A DNA stretch of 64,000 nt from Bacillus sp. T33-2 (GTDB taxonomy: Bacteria; Bacillota; Bacilli; Bacillales; Cytobacillaceae), in contig NZ_PGVB01000004.1 in the NCBI RefSeq assembly GCF_002860205.1, forward strand, positions 62,001 to 126,000, in the 5' to 3' direction. The position numbers and the translations under genes were made by a program. Numbering within the stretch: position 1 is the first letter of the stretch; every line of letters begins with the position of its first letter. Under the pieces are notes generated by a model, which ran no database searches, was not told the origin of the DNA, and saw only the letters and a list, made by a program, of their open reading frames with translations. Below are positions 24,759 to 35,183 of the stretch, one piece after another.

Positions 24759-27230
24759 GTGAAACGATTGGTCTATGCTTTATTCGCTTTGTTGCTGGTC
24801 TTTCCATCGTTTTTTAACCGGCAGGAGGCTGTCCAGGCCAACGCTGCTGGAGCAGTGGTCGACCCGCTAATAGAAAAGGCGCTGGGATCGTCCAGTTCCT
24901 TGCAGGTGATTGTAACGTTTAAAGGTGATGGGGCACCATCGGGTGACCAGCTGGGTATTTTGAAAGCACTTGGAATCGAGACAGGACTAACATTAAAATC
25001 ATTGCCGATGGCTGGAGTGGTAGCGACAAAATCACAAATTGAAAAGCTCGCAGCAAACGAAAATGTCCGCTCCATATATTTAAACAAAAAATTAAGCTAT
25101 TTTAATGCAGATGCGACTGCAATTACTGGTGTTGATAAACTTACTACTGACGAATCATTCCGGAAAGCAAACGGAGGATTTCCGGTTTCGGGTAAAGGCA
25201 TCGGCGTGGTAGTAAACGATAGCGGGGTTGATGGAACCCATAAAGACCATGAATTTGGAAAGAATCTCGTTCAGAATGTAATGGGATCAACAAATCTTAG
25301 TGCCCTTGCCCCTGGACTGTTGCCCGTAACATATACAGAAAACGTCCCAAATACTGATACCAACTCCGGGCACGGCACCCATGTAGCCGGAACGGTTGGC
25401 GGCACAGGGGCTATGTCTTCCGGCAAATATGAAGGGGCTGCTCCAGGTGCGGATTTGATCGGTTATGGATCAGGCGCAGCGCTGTTCATCCTGGACGGAC
25501 TTGGCGGCTTTGACTATGCAATCACCCATCAGCAGCAATACAATATCCGGGTGATCACCAATTCCTGGGGATCTTCAGGCGACTTTGACCCGAACGACCC
25601 GATCAATATCGCAAGCAAAAAAGCATACGACCGCGGCATTACGGTCCTTTTTGCAGCCGGAAATGAAGGCCCTGGCGAAAATACACACAATCCATACGCG
25701 AAAGCTCCATGGGTCATCTCAGTTGCAGCAGGAGTGAAAAACGGCACCCTTGCAGATTTCTCTTCGCGTGGAACTAAAGGGGCCGGCGGAAAGTTCACTA
25801 TCGATGGCAAGGAATGGACATGGAAGGATGAACCAACCATCACTGCTCCTGGTGTGGATATTGTATCGACCCGTGTGCTCGCGCCGGTATCCAGCCTTGC
25901 TGCTGATCAGGATGCAACAACGCTCGAGCCAGGCCACCTGCCTTATTACACAATCATGAGCGGAACTTCGATGGCAACCCCGCACGTAGCGGGAATCGTG
26001 GCATTGATGCTTGAGGCAAATCCTGGGCTGTCACCTGAGGAAGTAAAGCAGATCCTCCAGCAGACGGCGACCAATATGCCTGGCTATGAGAGCTGGGAAG
26101 TCGGAGCCGGCTATGTAAATGCATATTCAGCAGTTGACAAGATTTTTAATGGTAAAAATTACGGGAAAACGGTAAACCAATTCCAAACCTTCAATAGTAA
26201 AGTCAATTCGACTACTGAAAGAACAGAGTTTTCGGTAGATTATAATCCAGTGACTCTTGCTTCTGCGAATCAATACGAATTCAACGTCGCATCAGGGCTG
26301 TCAAGCCTTGTCGCAAAAGTAGACGGACAGGGATTGTTTGGGCAAACCGGGAATCCAATCAATCTGGTACTGAGTGCTCCAGACGGAACGGAACACTCTT
26401 CAGGGGTCAACCTGCTGTTCCCGCTTTACTACGACCGCACAGTTTCAGTAACTTCACCGGCACCTGGAACATGGAAAGCAGAAATCAGGGGGCTTCGCGG
26501 AAATGAAGTCAATCCAGTCGGTGCAGCGTTGCCGGAAACGGTTAAAGGAACCCTGGCGTTTACAAAAGTGAGCGGCTTTACCGGCCTGAGCGACATCAAT
26601 GGGCATCCGGCAGCAGATGCGATAAAGATTGGCGTGAATGAAAGGCTGTTTGATGGATATTCAAATGGAACTTTCAAACCGGATTATCTTTTGACAAGGG
26701 CAGAGCTGACGAGATACCTCGTAATGGGAGCGGAAATCCGCCAATCGCTTCCGAACACAGGACAAAGCTCGTTCAATGATGTAGCAAGCAGCGACCTGCC
26801 ATTTGCCGAAGCAGTTGCCGCAAAAGGTGCAGCTTTCCGCGACCAGCAGCATGTTCAAAAAGGAGTGATTCTTCCAAAAGCAGCCGGCAAATTCGCACCT
26901 AAAGATGGCGTCACACGTGCTGAACTTGCTTACTCGCTGGTCCAGGCGCTTGGGTTGCAAAAAGAAGCCGAGAGCTTTACAGGTGAGCTCACAGTCCAGT
27001 ACAAAGATGAGCGCATTGTTGTAGAAGACGCAGGCAGCATCCCGGCTAACCTGAAAGGCTACGTACAACTGGCGCTTGACCTGAGTATCCTGAATGCCAA
27101 GTTCGCGGTCGTGCAGGGGCCATATGACCTGAAACCGACTGTCAAGGCGACATTCAGCCCGACAGCAAAAGTGGCCCGCGGTGATTTTGCGGTCGCAATG
27201 ACCAGATACTATAATGCTTTTCTAAAATAA
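24759..27230 (+). CDS. Subtilisin-like serine protease with C-terminal SLH domains
   Basis: 823 residues. Signal peptide (1-28), propeptide (about 30-115) and S8 catalytic domain with D154, H205 and S404, closely similar to the preceding protease. The extra C-terminal part has a beta-rich region (about 470-615) and two or three S-layer homology domains (about 620-675 with LFDGYSNGTFKPDYLLTRAE, about 680-745 with FAPKDGVTRAELAYSLVQAL, and about 765-823). SLH domains bind pyruvylated secondary wall polymer, so this copy stays on the cell surface while its paralog is released. GTG start with GGAGAGGAG upstream. A duplication followed by gain or loss of the anchor is the simplest history. Confidence 0.93.
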   Translation: MKRLVYALFALLLVFPSFFNRQEAVQANAAGAVVDPLIEKALGSSSSLQVIVTFKGDGAPSGDQLGILKALGIETGLTLKSLPMAGVVATKSQIEKLAANENVRSIYLNKKLSYFNADATAITGVDKLTTDESFRKANGGFPVSGKGIGVVVNDSGVDGTHKDHEFGKNLVQNVMGSTNLSALAPGLLPVTYTENVPNTDTNSGHGTHVAGTVGGTGAMSSGKYEGAAPGADLIGYGSGAALFILDGLGGFDYAITHQQQYNIRVITNSWGSSGDFDPNDPINIASKKAYDRGITVLFAAGNEGPGENTHNPYAKAPWVISVAAGVKNGTLADFSSRGTKGAGGKFTIDGKEWTWKDEPTITAPGVDIVSTRVLAPVSSLAADQDATTLEPGHLPYYTIMSGTSMATPHVAGIVALMLEANPGLSPEEVKQILQQTATNMPGYESWEVGAGYVNAYSAVDKIFNGKNYGKTVNQFQTFNSKVNSTTERTEFSVDYNPVTLASANQYEFNVASGLSSLVAKVDGQGLFGQTGNPINLVLSAPDGTEHSSGVNLLFPLYYDRTVSVTSPAPGTWKAEIRGLRGNEVNPVGAALPETVKGTLAFTKVSGFTGLSDINGHPAADAIKIGVNERLFDGYSNGTFKPDYLLTRAELTRYLVMGAEIRQSLPNTGQSSFNDVASSDLPFAEAVAAKGAAFRDQQHVQKGVILPKAAGKFAPKDGVTRAELAYSLVQALGLQKEAESFTGELTVQYKDERIVVEDAGSIPANLKGYVQLALDLSILNAKFAVVQGPYDLKPTVKATFSPTAKVARGDFAVAMTRYYNAFLK

Positions 27231-27237
27231 ATTTTTA

Positions 27238-27267
27238 GAAGCAGGCCGCTTTGTCGGCCTGCTTTTT
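27238..27267 (+). terminator. Terminator of protease 2
   Basis: Stem GCAGGCCG (27241-27248) / CGGCCTGC (27255-27262) followed by TTTTTG, just after the stop codon. Confidence 0.9.
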
Positions 27268-27359
27268 GCAATAGTATTCTTGTATTAGGCAGCCAAAACG
27301 GATATTCTTGAAGTATCGAATATTGAAAGAGCAGATTTCAGATTCAATGAGGTGTAACA

Positions 27360-27590
27360 ATGGTAATCAAGTACCTTTCCGCATTTCTGCTGCCCGGAAT
27401 TTTGGTCGTATTTTTTACGAGAGTAGCCTACAACCATTTTTTAGGGCTCGGCCTTACCGTCGCACTGATAGCCGCGTCGGTTTATAAGGGCTATACCGAC
27501 TCCTGGCTGCTGATCATAATAGACGCATTTTCCTTAACCGTTGGTTTTTATTTTGCCAATCAAATGATGCAGCGGAAACGGAAAAGCTGA
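27360..27590 (+). CDS. csbA: CsbA family membrane protein (DUF2198)
   Basis: 76 residues with three hydrophobic segments (about 4-22, 26-44, 47-68) and a basic tail (MMQRKRKS). The length, sequence type and place directly before uvrB-uvrA match B. subtilis csbA, a general-stress gene under sigma-B. A clear sigma-B promoter is not visible upstream: GTATTA and GGATAT occur but with a short spacing. ATG is preceded by GAGGTG. Function unknown. Confidence 0.85.
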   Translation: MVIKYLSAFLLPGILVVFFTRVAYNHFLGLGLTVALIAASVYKGYTDSWLLIIIDAFSLTVGFYFANQMMQRKRKS

Positions 27591-27621
27591 GAGCGGACTC
27601 TATCAAATGTAATATGTAAAA

Positions 27622-27649
27622 CTGCCGACAGGGATTCGGTGGTTTTTTT
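27622..27649 (+). terminator. Weak terminator after csbA
   Basis: Stem CTGCCGA / TCGGTGG with two wobble pairs, followed by TTTTTTT. Confidence 0.6.
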
Positions 27650-27739
27650 GCGTTATGATTGCCTTCACTCACGGATTAAAAGCAACTGTGGCACGTTGTT
27701 TTAGTAATGATTTCCAGCTGTATGGAAAATAATCATACT

Positions 27740-27822
27740 TACTAGGAAAATAAATGCAGTTACCGGGAAATCATCGAACATACCGGGAAAATAAATGGAG
27801 TTACCAGGAAATTGATATTTTA
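27740..27822 (+). repeat. Short array of 20-21 nt units with TACCGGGAAA core
   Basis: Four units start at 27740, 27761, 27781 and 27802 with cores TACTAGGAAA, TACCGGGAAA, TACCGGGAAA and TACCAGGAAA, each followed by about 10-11 variable bases. Units 1 and 3 are nearly identical over 21 nt. The period equals that of the TTTATTAGCC arrays although the core differs. It lies between csbA and the uvrB promoter. Confidence 0.75.
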
Positions 27823-27913
27823 TCTTAGAAAGTACCTTGAATTCATGAAACAGGGTACAAAATCTTTCTATTTACTGCACCTGCCCCCATTTTTATCCTG
27901 TATATCCAAAAAA

Positions 27914-27927
27914 CGAATACCCGTTCG
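27914..27927. promoter_or_regulatory. LexA (DinR) box of uvrBA
   Basis: CGAATACCCGTTCG fits the Bacillus SOS box CGAAC-N4-GTTCG with one mismatch. It lies just upstream of a TAGAAT -10 (27960-27965), so uvrB and uvrA are expected to be induced by DNA damage. Confidence 0.75.
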
Positions 27928-27986
27928 CATATTATTGGTTTATTAATGCCTGTTTGTGATAGAATGGTGATATGACTTTTTAGGTA

Positions 27987-28030
27987 AATCAGCGCGGCAC
28001 CCGGGCCTCCACAACCTGAACACGCTGATT
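27987..28030 (+). other. Inverted repeat in the uvrB leader
   Basis: Perfect arms AATCAGCG (27987-27994) and CGCTGATT (28023-28030) around a GC-rich 28-nt loop. It lies in the 5' untranslated region, 50 bp before the uvrB start. No T-run follows, so it is not a simple terminator; role unknown. Confidence 0.5.
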
Positions 28031-28080
28031 GATATATAGACGATGGATCGTGTGAATTTTTTATAACAGGGGGCTATTTT

Positions 28081-30060
28081 GTGAAAGATCAATTTGAGTT
28101 AGTGTCAAAATATTCTCCACAAGGTGACCAGCCCGAAGCGATTAAAAAGCTGGTCCAGGGAATAAAGGAAAATAAGCAGCATCAAACGCTGCTCGGCGCA
28201 ACAGGAACGGGCAAAACTTTTACAATCTCGAATGTAATCAAAGAGGTCAATAAACCGACCCTTGTCATTGCCCATAATAAAACTCTTGCTGGACAGCTTT
28301 ACAGCGAGTTTAAGGAATTCTTTCCGAACAACGCAGTAGAATATTTTGTCAGCTATTACGATTACTACCAGCCGGAAGCCTATGTCCCGCAGACAGATAC
28401 TTTCATCGAGAAAGATGCGAGCATAAATGATGAAATCGATAAGCTCCGGCACTCGGCGACTTCTTCCTTATTTGAGCGGAAAGATGTCATTATCATAGCA
28501 AGCGTTTCCTGTATTTATGGCTTAGGTTCCCCGGAAGAATACCGGGAAATGGTGGTGAGCTTAAGAACCGGGATGGAAATTGAACGGAACCAGCTTCTTC
28601 ATCGACTCGTTGATATCCAATATGAGCGGAACGATATTGACTTCAAGCGTGGGACATTCCGGGTCCGTGGTGATGTGGTAGAGATTTTCCCGGTGTCACG
28701 GGATGAACACTGCATGCGCATTGAATTTTTCGGGGACGAAATCGACAGGATCCGTGAAGTGGATGCCCTCACAGGCGAGATTATCGGTGAACGCGACCAC
28801 GTTGCGATCTTCCCGGCTTCCCACTTCGTCACCCGTGAGGAAAAGATGCGGATTGCGATTGAAAATATCGAAAAGGAGCTGGAAGAAAGGCTGGCCGAAC
28901 TACGCGCGGAAGAGAAACTGCTCGAAGCGCAACGCCTTGAACAGCGGACCCGTTATGACCTGGAAATGATGAGGGAAATGGGCTTTTGCTCCGGAATCGA
29001 AAACTATTCCCGCCATCTGACATTAAGGCCGGCCGGTTCTACACCATACACACTTCTAGATTACTTCCCGGATGACTTCCTCATCGTCATAGATGAGTCG
29101 CATGTTACGCTTCCACAAGTTCGGGGAATGTTCAATGGTGACCAGGCCCGGAAAAATGTACTGGTAGAACATGGTTTCCGTTTACCATCGGCTATGGACA
29201 ACCGTCCGCTTACATTTGACGAATTTGAAAAGCATGTGCACAAGGCTATTTACGTGTCGGCGACACCGGGCCCGTATGAGCTTGAACATACACCGGAAAT
29301 GGTTCAACAAATTATCCGCCCGACCGGATTGCTTGATCCGACAATCGATGTCCGTCCGATTGAAGGGCAGATTGACGATTTGATTGGAGAAATCCAAGAG
29401 CGCATTAAAAAGAATGAACGTGTGCTTGTCACGACGCTTACGAAAAAAATGTCCGAGGACTTGACGGACTATTTGAAGGAGATCGGAATTAAGGTCCAAT
29501 ACCTTCATTCGGAAGTGAAAACACTGGAGCGGATCGAGATCATCCGCGAACTGCGCCTCGGGAAATACGATGTGCTTGTCGGGATTAACCTTTTGAGGGA
29601 AGGCCTGGACATACCGGAAGTATCGCTTGTCGCGATTCTTGATGCTGATAAGGAAGGTTTCCTCCGTTCGGAGAGGTCGCTTATCCAGACAATCGGACGC
29701 GCAGCCAGAAACGCGAATGGCCATGTCATCATGTATGCCGACAAGATGACAAATTCTATGGAATTGGCGATTAGTGAAACAAAGCGCCGTCGGGCCATTC
29801 AGGAAGAGAACAATGAAAAGCACGGGATTACCCCGCAGACGATCCAGAAGGAAATCCGCGATGCCATCAGGGCAACGTATGCCGCCGAGGAACAGGAAGA
29901 GTACAAACCGGCAGAAGGAATGAAGAAACTCTCCAAGCAAGAAAGAGAAAAGGTAATTGCAAATATGGAAAAAGAAATGAAGGAAGCAGCCAAGGCATTG
30001 AATTTCGAACGGGCTGCCGAGCTTCGTGACCTTATACTTGAGTTAAAAGCGGAAGGATGA
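28081..30060 (+). CDS. uvrB: Excinuclease ABC subunit B
   Basis: DNA damage verification helicase-like subunit of nucleotide excision repair; 659 residues, full length. Walker A GATGTGKT near residue 40, the beta-hairpin region [20 protein letters not shown] (about 93-112), DEAD-like DESH, helicase motif [11 protein letters not shown], and the C-terminal UVR motif for UvrC contact ([19 protein letters not shown]). GTG start behind AGGGGG. The uvrA gene follows after 7 nt. Confidence 0.98.
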   Translation: MKDQFELVSKYSPQGDQPEAIKKLVQGIKENKQHQTLLGATGTGKTFTISNVIKEVNKPTLVIAHNKTLAGQLYSEFKEFFPNNAVEYFVSYYDYYQPEAYVPQTDTFIEKDASINDEIDKLRHSATSSLFERKDVIIIASVSCIYGLGSPEEYREMVVSLRTGMEIERNQLLHRLVDIQYERNDIDFKRGTFRVRGDVVEIFPVSRDEHCMRIEFFGDEIDRIREVDALTGEIIGERDHVAIFPASHFVTREEKMRIAIENIEKELEERLAELRAEEKLLEAQRLEQRTRYDLEMMREMGFCSGIENYSRHLTLRPAGSTPYTLLDYFPDDFLIVIDESHVTLPQVRGMFNGDQARKNVLVEHGFRLPSAMDNRPLTFDEFEKHVHKAIYVSATPGPYELEHTPEMVQQIIRPTGLLDPTIDVRPIEGQIDDLIGEIQERIKKNERVLVTTLTKKMSEDLTDYLKEIGIKVQYLHSEVKTLERIEIIRELRLGKYDVLVGINLLREGLDIPEVSLVAILDADKEGFLRSERSLIQTIGRAARNANGHVIMYADKMTNSMELAISETKRRRAIQEENNEKHGITPQTIQKEIRDAIRATYAAEEQEEYKPAEGMKKLSKQEREKVIANMEKEMKEAAKALNFERAAELRDLILELKAEG

Positions 30061-30067
30061 CGAACTT

Positions 30068-32947
30068 ATGGCGATGGAAAAACTGGTTGTTAAAGGCGCC
30101 AGAGCCCACAATTTAAAAAATATTGATGTCACCATTCCGAGAGATAAGCTGGTGGTGCTCACAGGGCTTTCCGGTTCAGGAAAGTCCTCGCTGGCTTTTG
30201 ATACAATTTATGCCGAAGGGCAGCGCCGCTATGTGGAATCGTTGTCCGCATATGCACGCCAATTCCTCGGGCAAATGGACAAACCGGACGTCGACGCGAT
30301 CGAAGGACTGTCGCCCGCCATCTCGATTGACCAGAAAACAACGAGCCGCAACCCGAGGTCAACCGTCGGAACAGTGACGGAAATTTACGACTATTTGCGC
30401 CTTTTGTTTGCAAGGGTGGGGCGGCCATTCTGCCCGATCCACAATATTGAAATCTCTTCACAAACAATTGAGCAAATGGTTGACAGGATTCTTGTATATC
30501 CAGAGAGGACGAAGCTGCAAATCCTTGCCCCAATCGTATCAGGCAGGAAAGGGACCCATGTCAAGGCGCTTGAGGACATTAAAAAGCAGGGCTATGTCCG
30601 TGTGCGCGTTGACGGAGAAATGCATGACCTTGGCGATGAGATTGAACTAGAGAAAAACAAGAAGCATTCCATTGAAGTAGTGATCGACAGGATCGTAGTC
30701 AAGGAAGGCATCAGCGCCCGCCTTGCTGATTCACTGGAATCAGCGTTGAAGCTGGCTGACGGCAGGGTCATCATTGAAGTAATAGGCGAGGAAGAGCTGA
30801 TTTTCAGCGAGAACCACGCCTGCCCGGAGTGCGGTTTCTCGATCGGGGAACTGGAACCGCGGATGTTTTCCTTCAACAGCCCGTTCGGTGCCTGTCCTGA
30901 TTGCGATGGCCTCGGAGCCAAGCTGGAGGTTGACGAGAGCCTTGTCATTCCTAATAAAGAGCTATCGTTAAGGAAGCATGCAATTGCTCCATGGGAACCA
31001 ACTAGTTCCCAATACTACCCGCAGCTGCTTGAGGCGGTCTGCAACCATTATGGCATTGACCTTGACACTCCAGTCAAGGACCTGCCGGAACACCAGCTTG
31101 AAAAAATCCTGTACGGCTCGCAGAATGACCGGATTTACTTCCGTTACCAAAATGATTTTGGCCAGATAAGGGAGAGTTATATCCATTTTGAAGGGGTGCT
31201 CCGCAATGTGGAGCGCCGCTATAAGGAAACGAGCTCTGATTATATCCGTGAGCAAATGGAAAAATATATGGCTGAGCATCCATGCCCAACATGCAAAGGC
31301 TACAGGCTTAAGAAGGAAACTCTCGCTGTCCTGATCTCAGGCCGGCATATTGGTGAAGTCACCGCGCTTTCAATCGAAGAAGCGCAACAGTTTTTCACCA
31401 ATCTTCAGCTTTCTGAAAAAGAGATGAAGATTGCCAATCTTATTTTCCGCGAAATCATTGAACGGCTAGGCTTCTTGAATAATGTTGGATTAGACTATCT
31501 GACCTTGAACAGGGCGGCCGGGACGCTTTCAGGGGGAGAGGCTCAGCGCATCAGGCTGGCCACCCAAATCGGATCCAGGCTGACAGGGGTGCTGTATATC
31601 CTCGATGAGCCATCGATCGGGCTCCACCAGCGGGATAATGACCGTTTGATCGATACTCTGAAGAATATGCGCGATATCGGCAATACATTGATTGTCGTTG
31701 AGCATGATGAAGACACGATGCTGGCAGCCGATTATTTAATCGATATCGGGCCTGGCGCAGGCGTGCACGGAGGGGAGGTCATCTCTGCCGGGACGCCTGA
31801 ACAGGTCATGAATGATCCGGCATCTCTAACTGGGCAGTACCTTGCCGGGAAAAAATTCATCCCGCTTCCACTTGAACGCCGCAAAGCCGACGGGCGCTTC
31901 GTGGAAATCAAAGGCGCCAAGGAAAATAACCTCCGGAATGTGAATGTGAAGTTCCCGCTTGGAACTTTTATCGCGGTCACGGGCGTTTCGGGATCAGGAA
32001 AAAGTACGCTCATAAACGAAATCCTCCGTAAAACACTGGCCATGAGGCTTCACAATGCCAAGAGCAAGCCAGGTCAATTCAGGGAGATCAAAGGTATCGA
32101 ACATCTCGAAAAAGTGATCGATATTGACCAGTCCCCAATTGGCCGGACACCAAGATCCAATCCAGCAACATATACGGGGGTATTTGACGATATCCGGGAC
32201 GTATTTGCGTCCACCAATGAAGCGAAGGTAAGAGGCTATAAAAAAGGACGGTTCAGCTTTAACGTAAAAGGCGGGCGCTGTGAGGCGTGCCGCGGCGACG
32301 GAATCATCAAGATCGAAATGCATTTCCTGCCGGATGTATATGTTCCTTGTGAAGTGTGCCACGGAAAGCGTTATAACCGTGAAACGCTTGAAGTGAAATA
32401 TAAAGGCAAGAACATTTCCGATATCCTCGATATGACCGTTGAGGACGCACTCGAATTTTTCAGTAACATTCCGAAAATCAGCAGGAAGCTGCAGACCATA
32501 TTCGATGTGGGTCTTGGCTATATCACGCTCGGCCAGCCTGCCACAACCCTGTCCGGCGGAGAAGCGCAGCGTGTCAAGCTGGCGTCGGAGCTGCACCGCC
32601 GTTCAAATGGGCGGTCCCTGTATATTCTTGATGAACCGACAACCGGGCTTCATGTCGACGATATTTCCCGCCTTCTCGTTGTCCTGCAGCGGCTTGTCGA
32701 AAACGGGGATACCGTGCTCGTCATTGAACACAACCTTGATGTGATCAAAGCGGCTGACCATATCATCGACCTTGGCCCCGAGGGCGGTGACCGGGGCGGC
32801 ACCATCATTGCATCCGGAACGCCTGAACAGGTGGCTGAGGTGCCAGGTTCATACACAGGCAAGTACCTGAAGCCAATTCTCGACCGCGACCGCTTAAGAA
32901 TGAAACAGCATGTTGAAGAGAGAGAGAAAAGTGCGAGTAGCATCTAA
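30068..32947 (+). CDS. uvrA: Excinuclease ABC subunit A
   Basis: Damage-recognition ATPase of nucleotide excision repair; 959 residues. Two ABC-type nucleotide-binding modules with Walker [10 protein letters not shown] (near 34-42) and GVSGSGKST (near 640), two ABC signatures LSGGEAQR, and zinc-binding pairs CPECG...CPDC, CPTC and CEAC...CEVC. It forms one operon with uvrB under the SOS box. The C-terminus ends [10 protein letters not shown], as is usual for Bacillus. Confidence 0.98.
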   Translation: MAMEKLVVKGARAHNLKNIDVTIPRDKLVVLTGLSGSGKSSLAFDTIYAEGQRRYVESLSAYARQFLGQMDKPDVDAIEGLSPAISIDQKTTSRNPRSTVGTVTEIYDYLRLLFARVGRPFCPIHNIEISSQTIEQMVDRILVYPERTKLQILAPIVSGRKGTHVKALEDIKKQGYVRVRVDGEMHDLGDEIELEKNKKHSIEVVIDRIVVKEGISARLADSLESALKLADGRVIIEVIGEEELIFSENHACPECGFSIGELEPRMFSFNSPFGACPDCDGLGAKLEVDESLVIPNKELSLRKHAIAPWEPTSSQYYPQLLEAVCNHYGIDLDTPVKDLPEHQLEKILYGSQNDRIYFRYQNDFGQIRESYIHFEGVLRNVERRYKETSSDYIREQMEKYMAEHPCPTCKGYRLKKETLAVLISGRHIGEVTALSIEEAQQFFTNLQLSEKEMKIANLIFREIIERLGFLNNVGLDYLTLNRAAGTLSGGEAQRIRLATQIGSRLTGVLYILDEPSIGLHQRDNDRLIDTLKNMRDIGNTLIVVEHDEDTMLAADYLIDIGPGAGVHGGEVISAGTPEQVMNDPASLTGQYLAGKKFIPLPLERRKADGRFVEIKGAKENNLRNVNVKFPLGTFIAVTGVSGSGKSTLINEILRKTLAMRLHNAKSKPGQFREIKGIEHLEKVIDIDQSPIGRTPRSNPATYTGVFDDIRDVFASTNEAKVRGYKKGRFSFNVKGGRCEACRGDGIIKIEMHFLPDVYVPCEVCHGKRYNRETLEVKYKGKNISDILDMTVEDALEFFSNIPKISRKLQTIFDVGLGYITLGQPATTLSGGEAQRVKLASELHRRSNGRSLYILDEPTTGLHVDDISRLLVVLQRLVENGDTVLVIEHNLDVIKAADHIIDLGPEGGDRGGTIIASGTPEQVAEVPGSYTGKYLKPILDRDRLRMKQHVEEREKSASSI

Positions 32948-32967
32948 AAAACAAAACCCGGCCGGCA

Positions 32968-33004
32968 AAAGAGCTTTTCCCGTAAAATGGGAAGGGCTCT
33001 TTAT
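32968..33004 (+). terminator. Terminator of the uvrBA operon
   Basis: Stem AAAGAGCTTTTCCC / GGGAAGGGCTCTTT with a 7-nt loop, about 20 bp after the uvrA stop. Confidence 0.85.
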
Positions 33005-33145
33005 CGTTCATTTATTCAAGATGGATTGGTGCCATTGAAGGATCTAATGCCTTGAATTCATAATTTTGAAGGCTTAAATACTCCAGTAATACTGGCACGT
33101 TGATTTATGTTTTTCAAAAATAAGATGCACAATGAACAAATTAAC

Positions 33146-33171
33146 TGAAACTTCTAGCATTTAGGAGCGTA
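33146..33171 (+). promoter_or_regulatory. Sigma-W promoter of the yvlBCD operon
   Basis: TGAAAC (33146-33151), 16 nt, CGTA (33168-33171), a perfect match to the ECF sigma-W consensus with ideal spacing. The homologous yvl operon of B. subtilis is a known sigma-W target, so induction by cell-wall or membrane stress is expected. Confidence 0.85.
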
Positions 33172-33237
33172 TAAAATGTTGGGCATAAAACGCAGTGATT
33201 CATGGATAAAAATATATAAAACGGGAGGCACTTAATA

Positions 33238-34398
33238 ATGAAGGAAGAACGCAAACGGATTCTGAAAATGGTTGAGGACGGCAAGCTGTCGGTTGATGAA
33301 GCTTTAACTCTGCTTGAGGGGCTTGAAAAAGCAGGCAATAATATGGAACAACCGGCAGGTGGACAAAATATAGAATCCGCCTCAACTATAAAATTTGAGG
33401 AAGTGAAAAAAGAACCAGAGGCATCCGTGAAATTTGAAGAAGTGAAGAAAGAAGAATACGGATATGACAAATTTCAGGCAGTCAAAGACCGAGTGTTTGA
33501 TTTTGTTGATACCGCGCTCAAAAAAGTAAAGGACTTGGACCTTGATTTTAATTTTGGCCAATCAGTTGCTATCAGACATATTTTTCAACAAAGAGAGGCA
33601 GATATAAACAAGATTGATATTGATTTGGCCAATGGGGCAGTACAAGTGATTCCCTGGGACGAGAACGAGGTCCGGATCCAATGCGATGCTATGGTATACC
33701 GGGTGGAGAACGAGGATGAAGCAAGAAGTAAATTTTTGCAGGAGGCAATTTTCTCCGTTGAGGGGCAAAAACTCCGGCTTGCGGTTCAGCAAAAATGGAT
33801 GAAGGTGGAGACTATTGTTTCTATTCCCCGGGAACAATATGACAGTATAAAAATCCGGCTGTTTAATGGACCGATTCAAACTGGGCATTTAAATGTGAAG
33901 GATTTTAAAGCAAAGACAGCAAACGGAAAAATCAAGCTTGAAGGACTGAATACCGAAAAACTCGAAGCTGAAACTGGACATGGCGCAATTGATGTCAAAG
34001 GTAGCAAGGCAAGGGAAATTGAACTGGAAACCCTTCATGGCGCGATAAAAAGTGAAGGAGATTTTGCAATTGCCGACCTGCAGTCCGTCAATGGAAACAT
34101 TACCTGCACTCTTCATAACCAGGATTGTGAAACAATTGAAGCAAAAACCGCAACTGGCAGCATTGAGCTCATTATTCCGGCCGCTGCGTCGGCAAGCGGG
34201 AATTTAAAATCAAATCTTGGTGGTTTTACAGTGGATCTCAAGGATATAACAGTAGTAGAGGAAAAAAATGAGATGGTGCAGAAAATGATGCGTTTTAAGC
34301 CGCTTGTCGAAAATCAAAAGCAGATCAGATTATATGCCGACACAAAGACAGGTTCGATTTATGTAAGAAATTCTGCCGGTGTCAGTTTAGAAAAATAG
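33238..34398 (+). CDS. yvlB: DUF4097 protein YvlB
   Basis: 386 residues. The N-terminus (1-31, ILKMVEDGKLSVDEALTLLE) is the short SHOCT-like helical element often seen in envelope-stress proteins; a charged linker with a duplicated KFEEVKKE unit (about 44-72) follows; then the DUF4097/LiaG-like beta-helix-like domain (about 120-385), with repeated LEAETGHG/LETLHGAI/SVNGNI/AKTATGSI rungs. No membrane segment. First gene of a three-gene sigma-W operon with a PspC-domain and a YvlD protein. Likely part of a membrane-stress module; mechanism unknown. Confidence 0.88.
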   Translation: MKEERKRILKMVEDGKLSVDEALTLLEGLEKAGNNMEQPAGGQNIESASTIKFEEVKKEPEASVKFEEVKKEEYGYDKFQAVKDRVFDFVDTALKKVKDLDLDFNFGQSVAIRHIFQQREADINKIDIDLANGAVQVIPWDENEVRIQCDAMVYRVENEDEARSKFLQEAIFSVEGQKLRLAVQQKWMKVETIVSIPREQYDSIKIRLFNGPIQTGHLNVKDFKAKTANGKIKLEGLNTEKLEAETGHGAIDVKGSKAREIELETLHGAIKSEGDFAIADLQSVNGNITCTLHNQDCETIEAKTATGSIELIIPAAASASGNLKSNLGGFTVDLKDITVVEEKNEMVQKMMRFKPLVENQKQIRLYADTKTGSIYVRNSAGVSLEK

Positions 34399-34409
34399 GA
34401 GTGTTTTGA

Positions 34410-34610
34410 ATGAAGCTCAGCCGTTCCAGTACGAACAGAAAACTGGCAGGCGTATTGGGAGGAATTGCTGAATCAACTGGAATCAGCGCATCCCTGCTGC
34501 GGATTTTATTCGTGATTCTGTTGTTCACTACCGCCTTTTTTCCATTGGCGATCGTGTATTTCGTTCTCATGTTTGTCATGCCTAAAAAGAAGGACGGGTA
34601 CTGGCAATGA
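34410..34610 (+). CDS. yvlC: PspC-domain membrane protein YvlC
   Basis: 66 residues consisting of one PspC domain: KLSRSSTNRKLAGVLGGIAE, then a membrane segment (about 30-56) rich in Leu/Phe and a basic tail. PspC-type proteins act in phage-shock or envelope-stress sensing. It follows yvlB by 11 nt and overlaps yvlD by 4 nt (ATGA), so the three are translationally linked. Confidence 0.9.
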   Translation: MKLSRSSTNRKLAGVLGGIAESTGISASLLRILFVILLFTTAFFPLAIVYFVLMFVMPKKKDGYWQ

Positions 34611-34963
34611 GATGGTTGATTGGAATTGTCATCAACGCTGTGATTTTCATCGCGCTTGCCGGCTATTTTGAAGAGACTTTTTTCATAACCGGTTTTGGTG
34701 CTGCATTGGGAGCTAGTTTTATTTTGTCGGTTCTTAACATTCTGGTGAGGCCAATTTTGATTTTGTTTACGTTGCCGGTCACCATTCTATCTCTCGGGCT
34801 GTTTCTTTTTGTGATAAACGCGATAACAATCATGCTGACAGATACATTGATGGGCCACTCGTTTGAAGTGGATGGCTTTGGCATGGCCCTGTTGACTGCT
34901 GTGATTATGTCGATTGTCAACCTTGTTCTTCAGAAAACCATTTTTGAAAACTCCAAGGAGTAA
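34607..34963 (+). CDS. yvlD: YvlD family (phage holin family 4) membrane protein
   Basis: 118 residues with four hydrophobic segments, matching the YvlD/phage-holin-4 superfamily of small membrane proteins. The ATG overlaps the stop of yvlC. Last gene of the sigma-W operon; a long terminator hairpin follows at 35015. In B. subtilis the operon product contributes to resistance to certain membrane-active agents; the mechanism is not settled. Confidence 0.88.
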   Translation: MRWLIGIVINAVIFIALAGYFEETFFITGFGAALGASFILSVLNILVRPILILFTLPVTILSLGLFLFVINAITIMLTDTLMGHSFEVDGFGMALLTAVIMSIVNLVLQKTIFENSKE

Positions 34964-35014
34964 AGGGAAAGCCGGCACATATCCAGTTCCAATGCAATCA
35001 AGAAACTTAAATGG

Positions 35015-35064
35015 AAAGGCATTCATCCCCTTATGCTGAAGAAAGGGATGAATGCCTTTTTTTC
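35015..35064 (+). terminator. Terminator of the yvl operon
   Basis: Perfect 15-bp stem AAAGGCATTCATCCC (35015-35029) / GGGATGAATGCCTTT (35045-35059), then TTTTCT. One of the strongest hairpins in the window. Confidence 0.9.
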
Positions 35065-35183
35065 TATTCTTGGGATTTAGTACTTACACTTTTCCCTTCT
35101 CATTTTCATACAAATAAAAACACAGAACAAATCGTTCGGTAAAGACGGGCGATCCCGATTAAGATTGGCCCTGGGGAGAGGGA

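Noticed and set aside
19803-33110. TGGCACG words near 19805, 27690 and 33093 as sigma-54 promoters
   Set aside because: The matching TTGC -12 element is not present at the right distance in any of the three.
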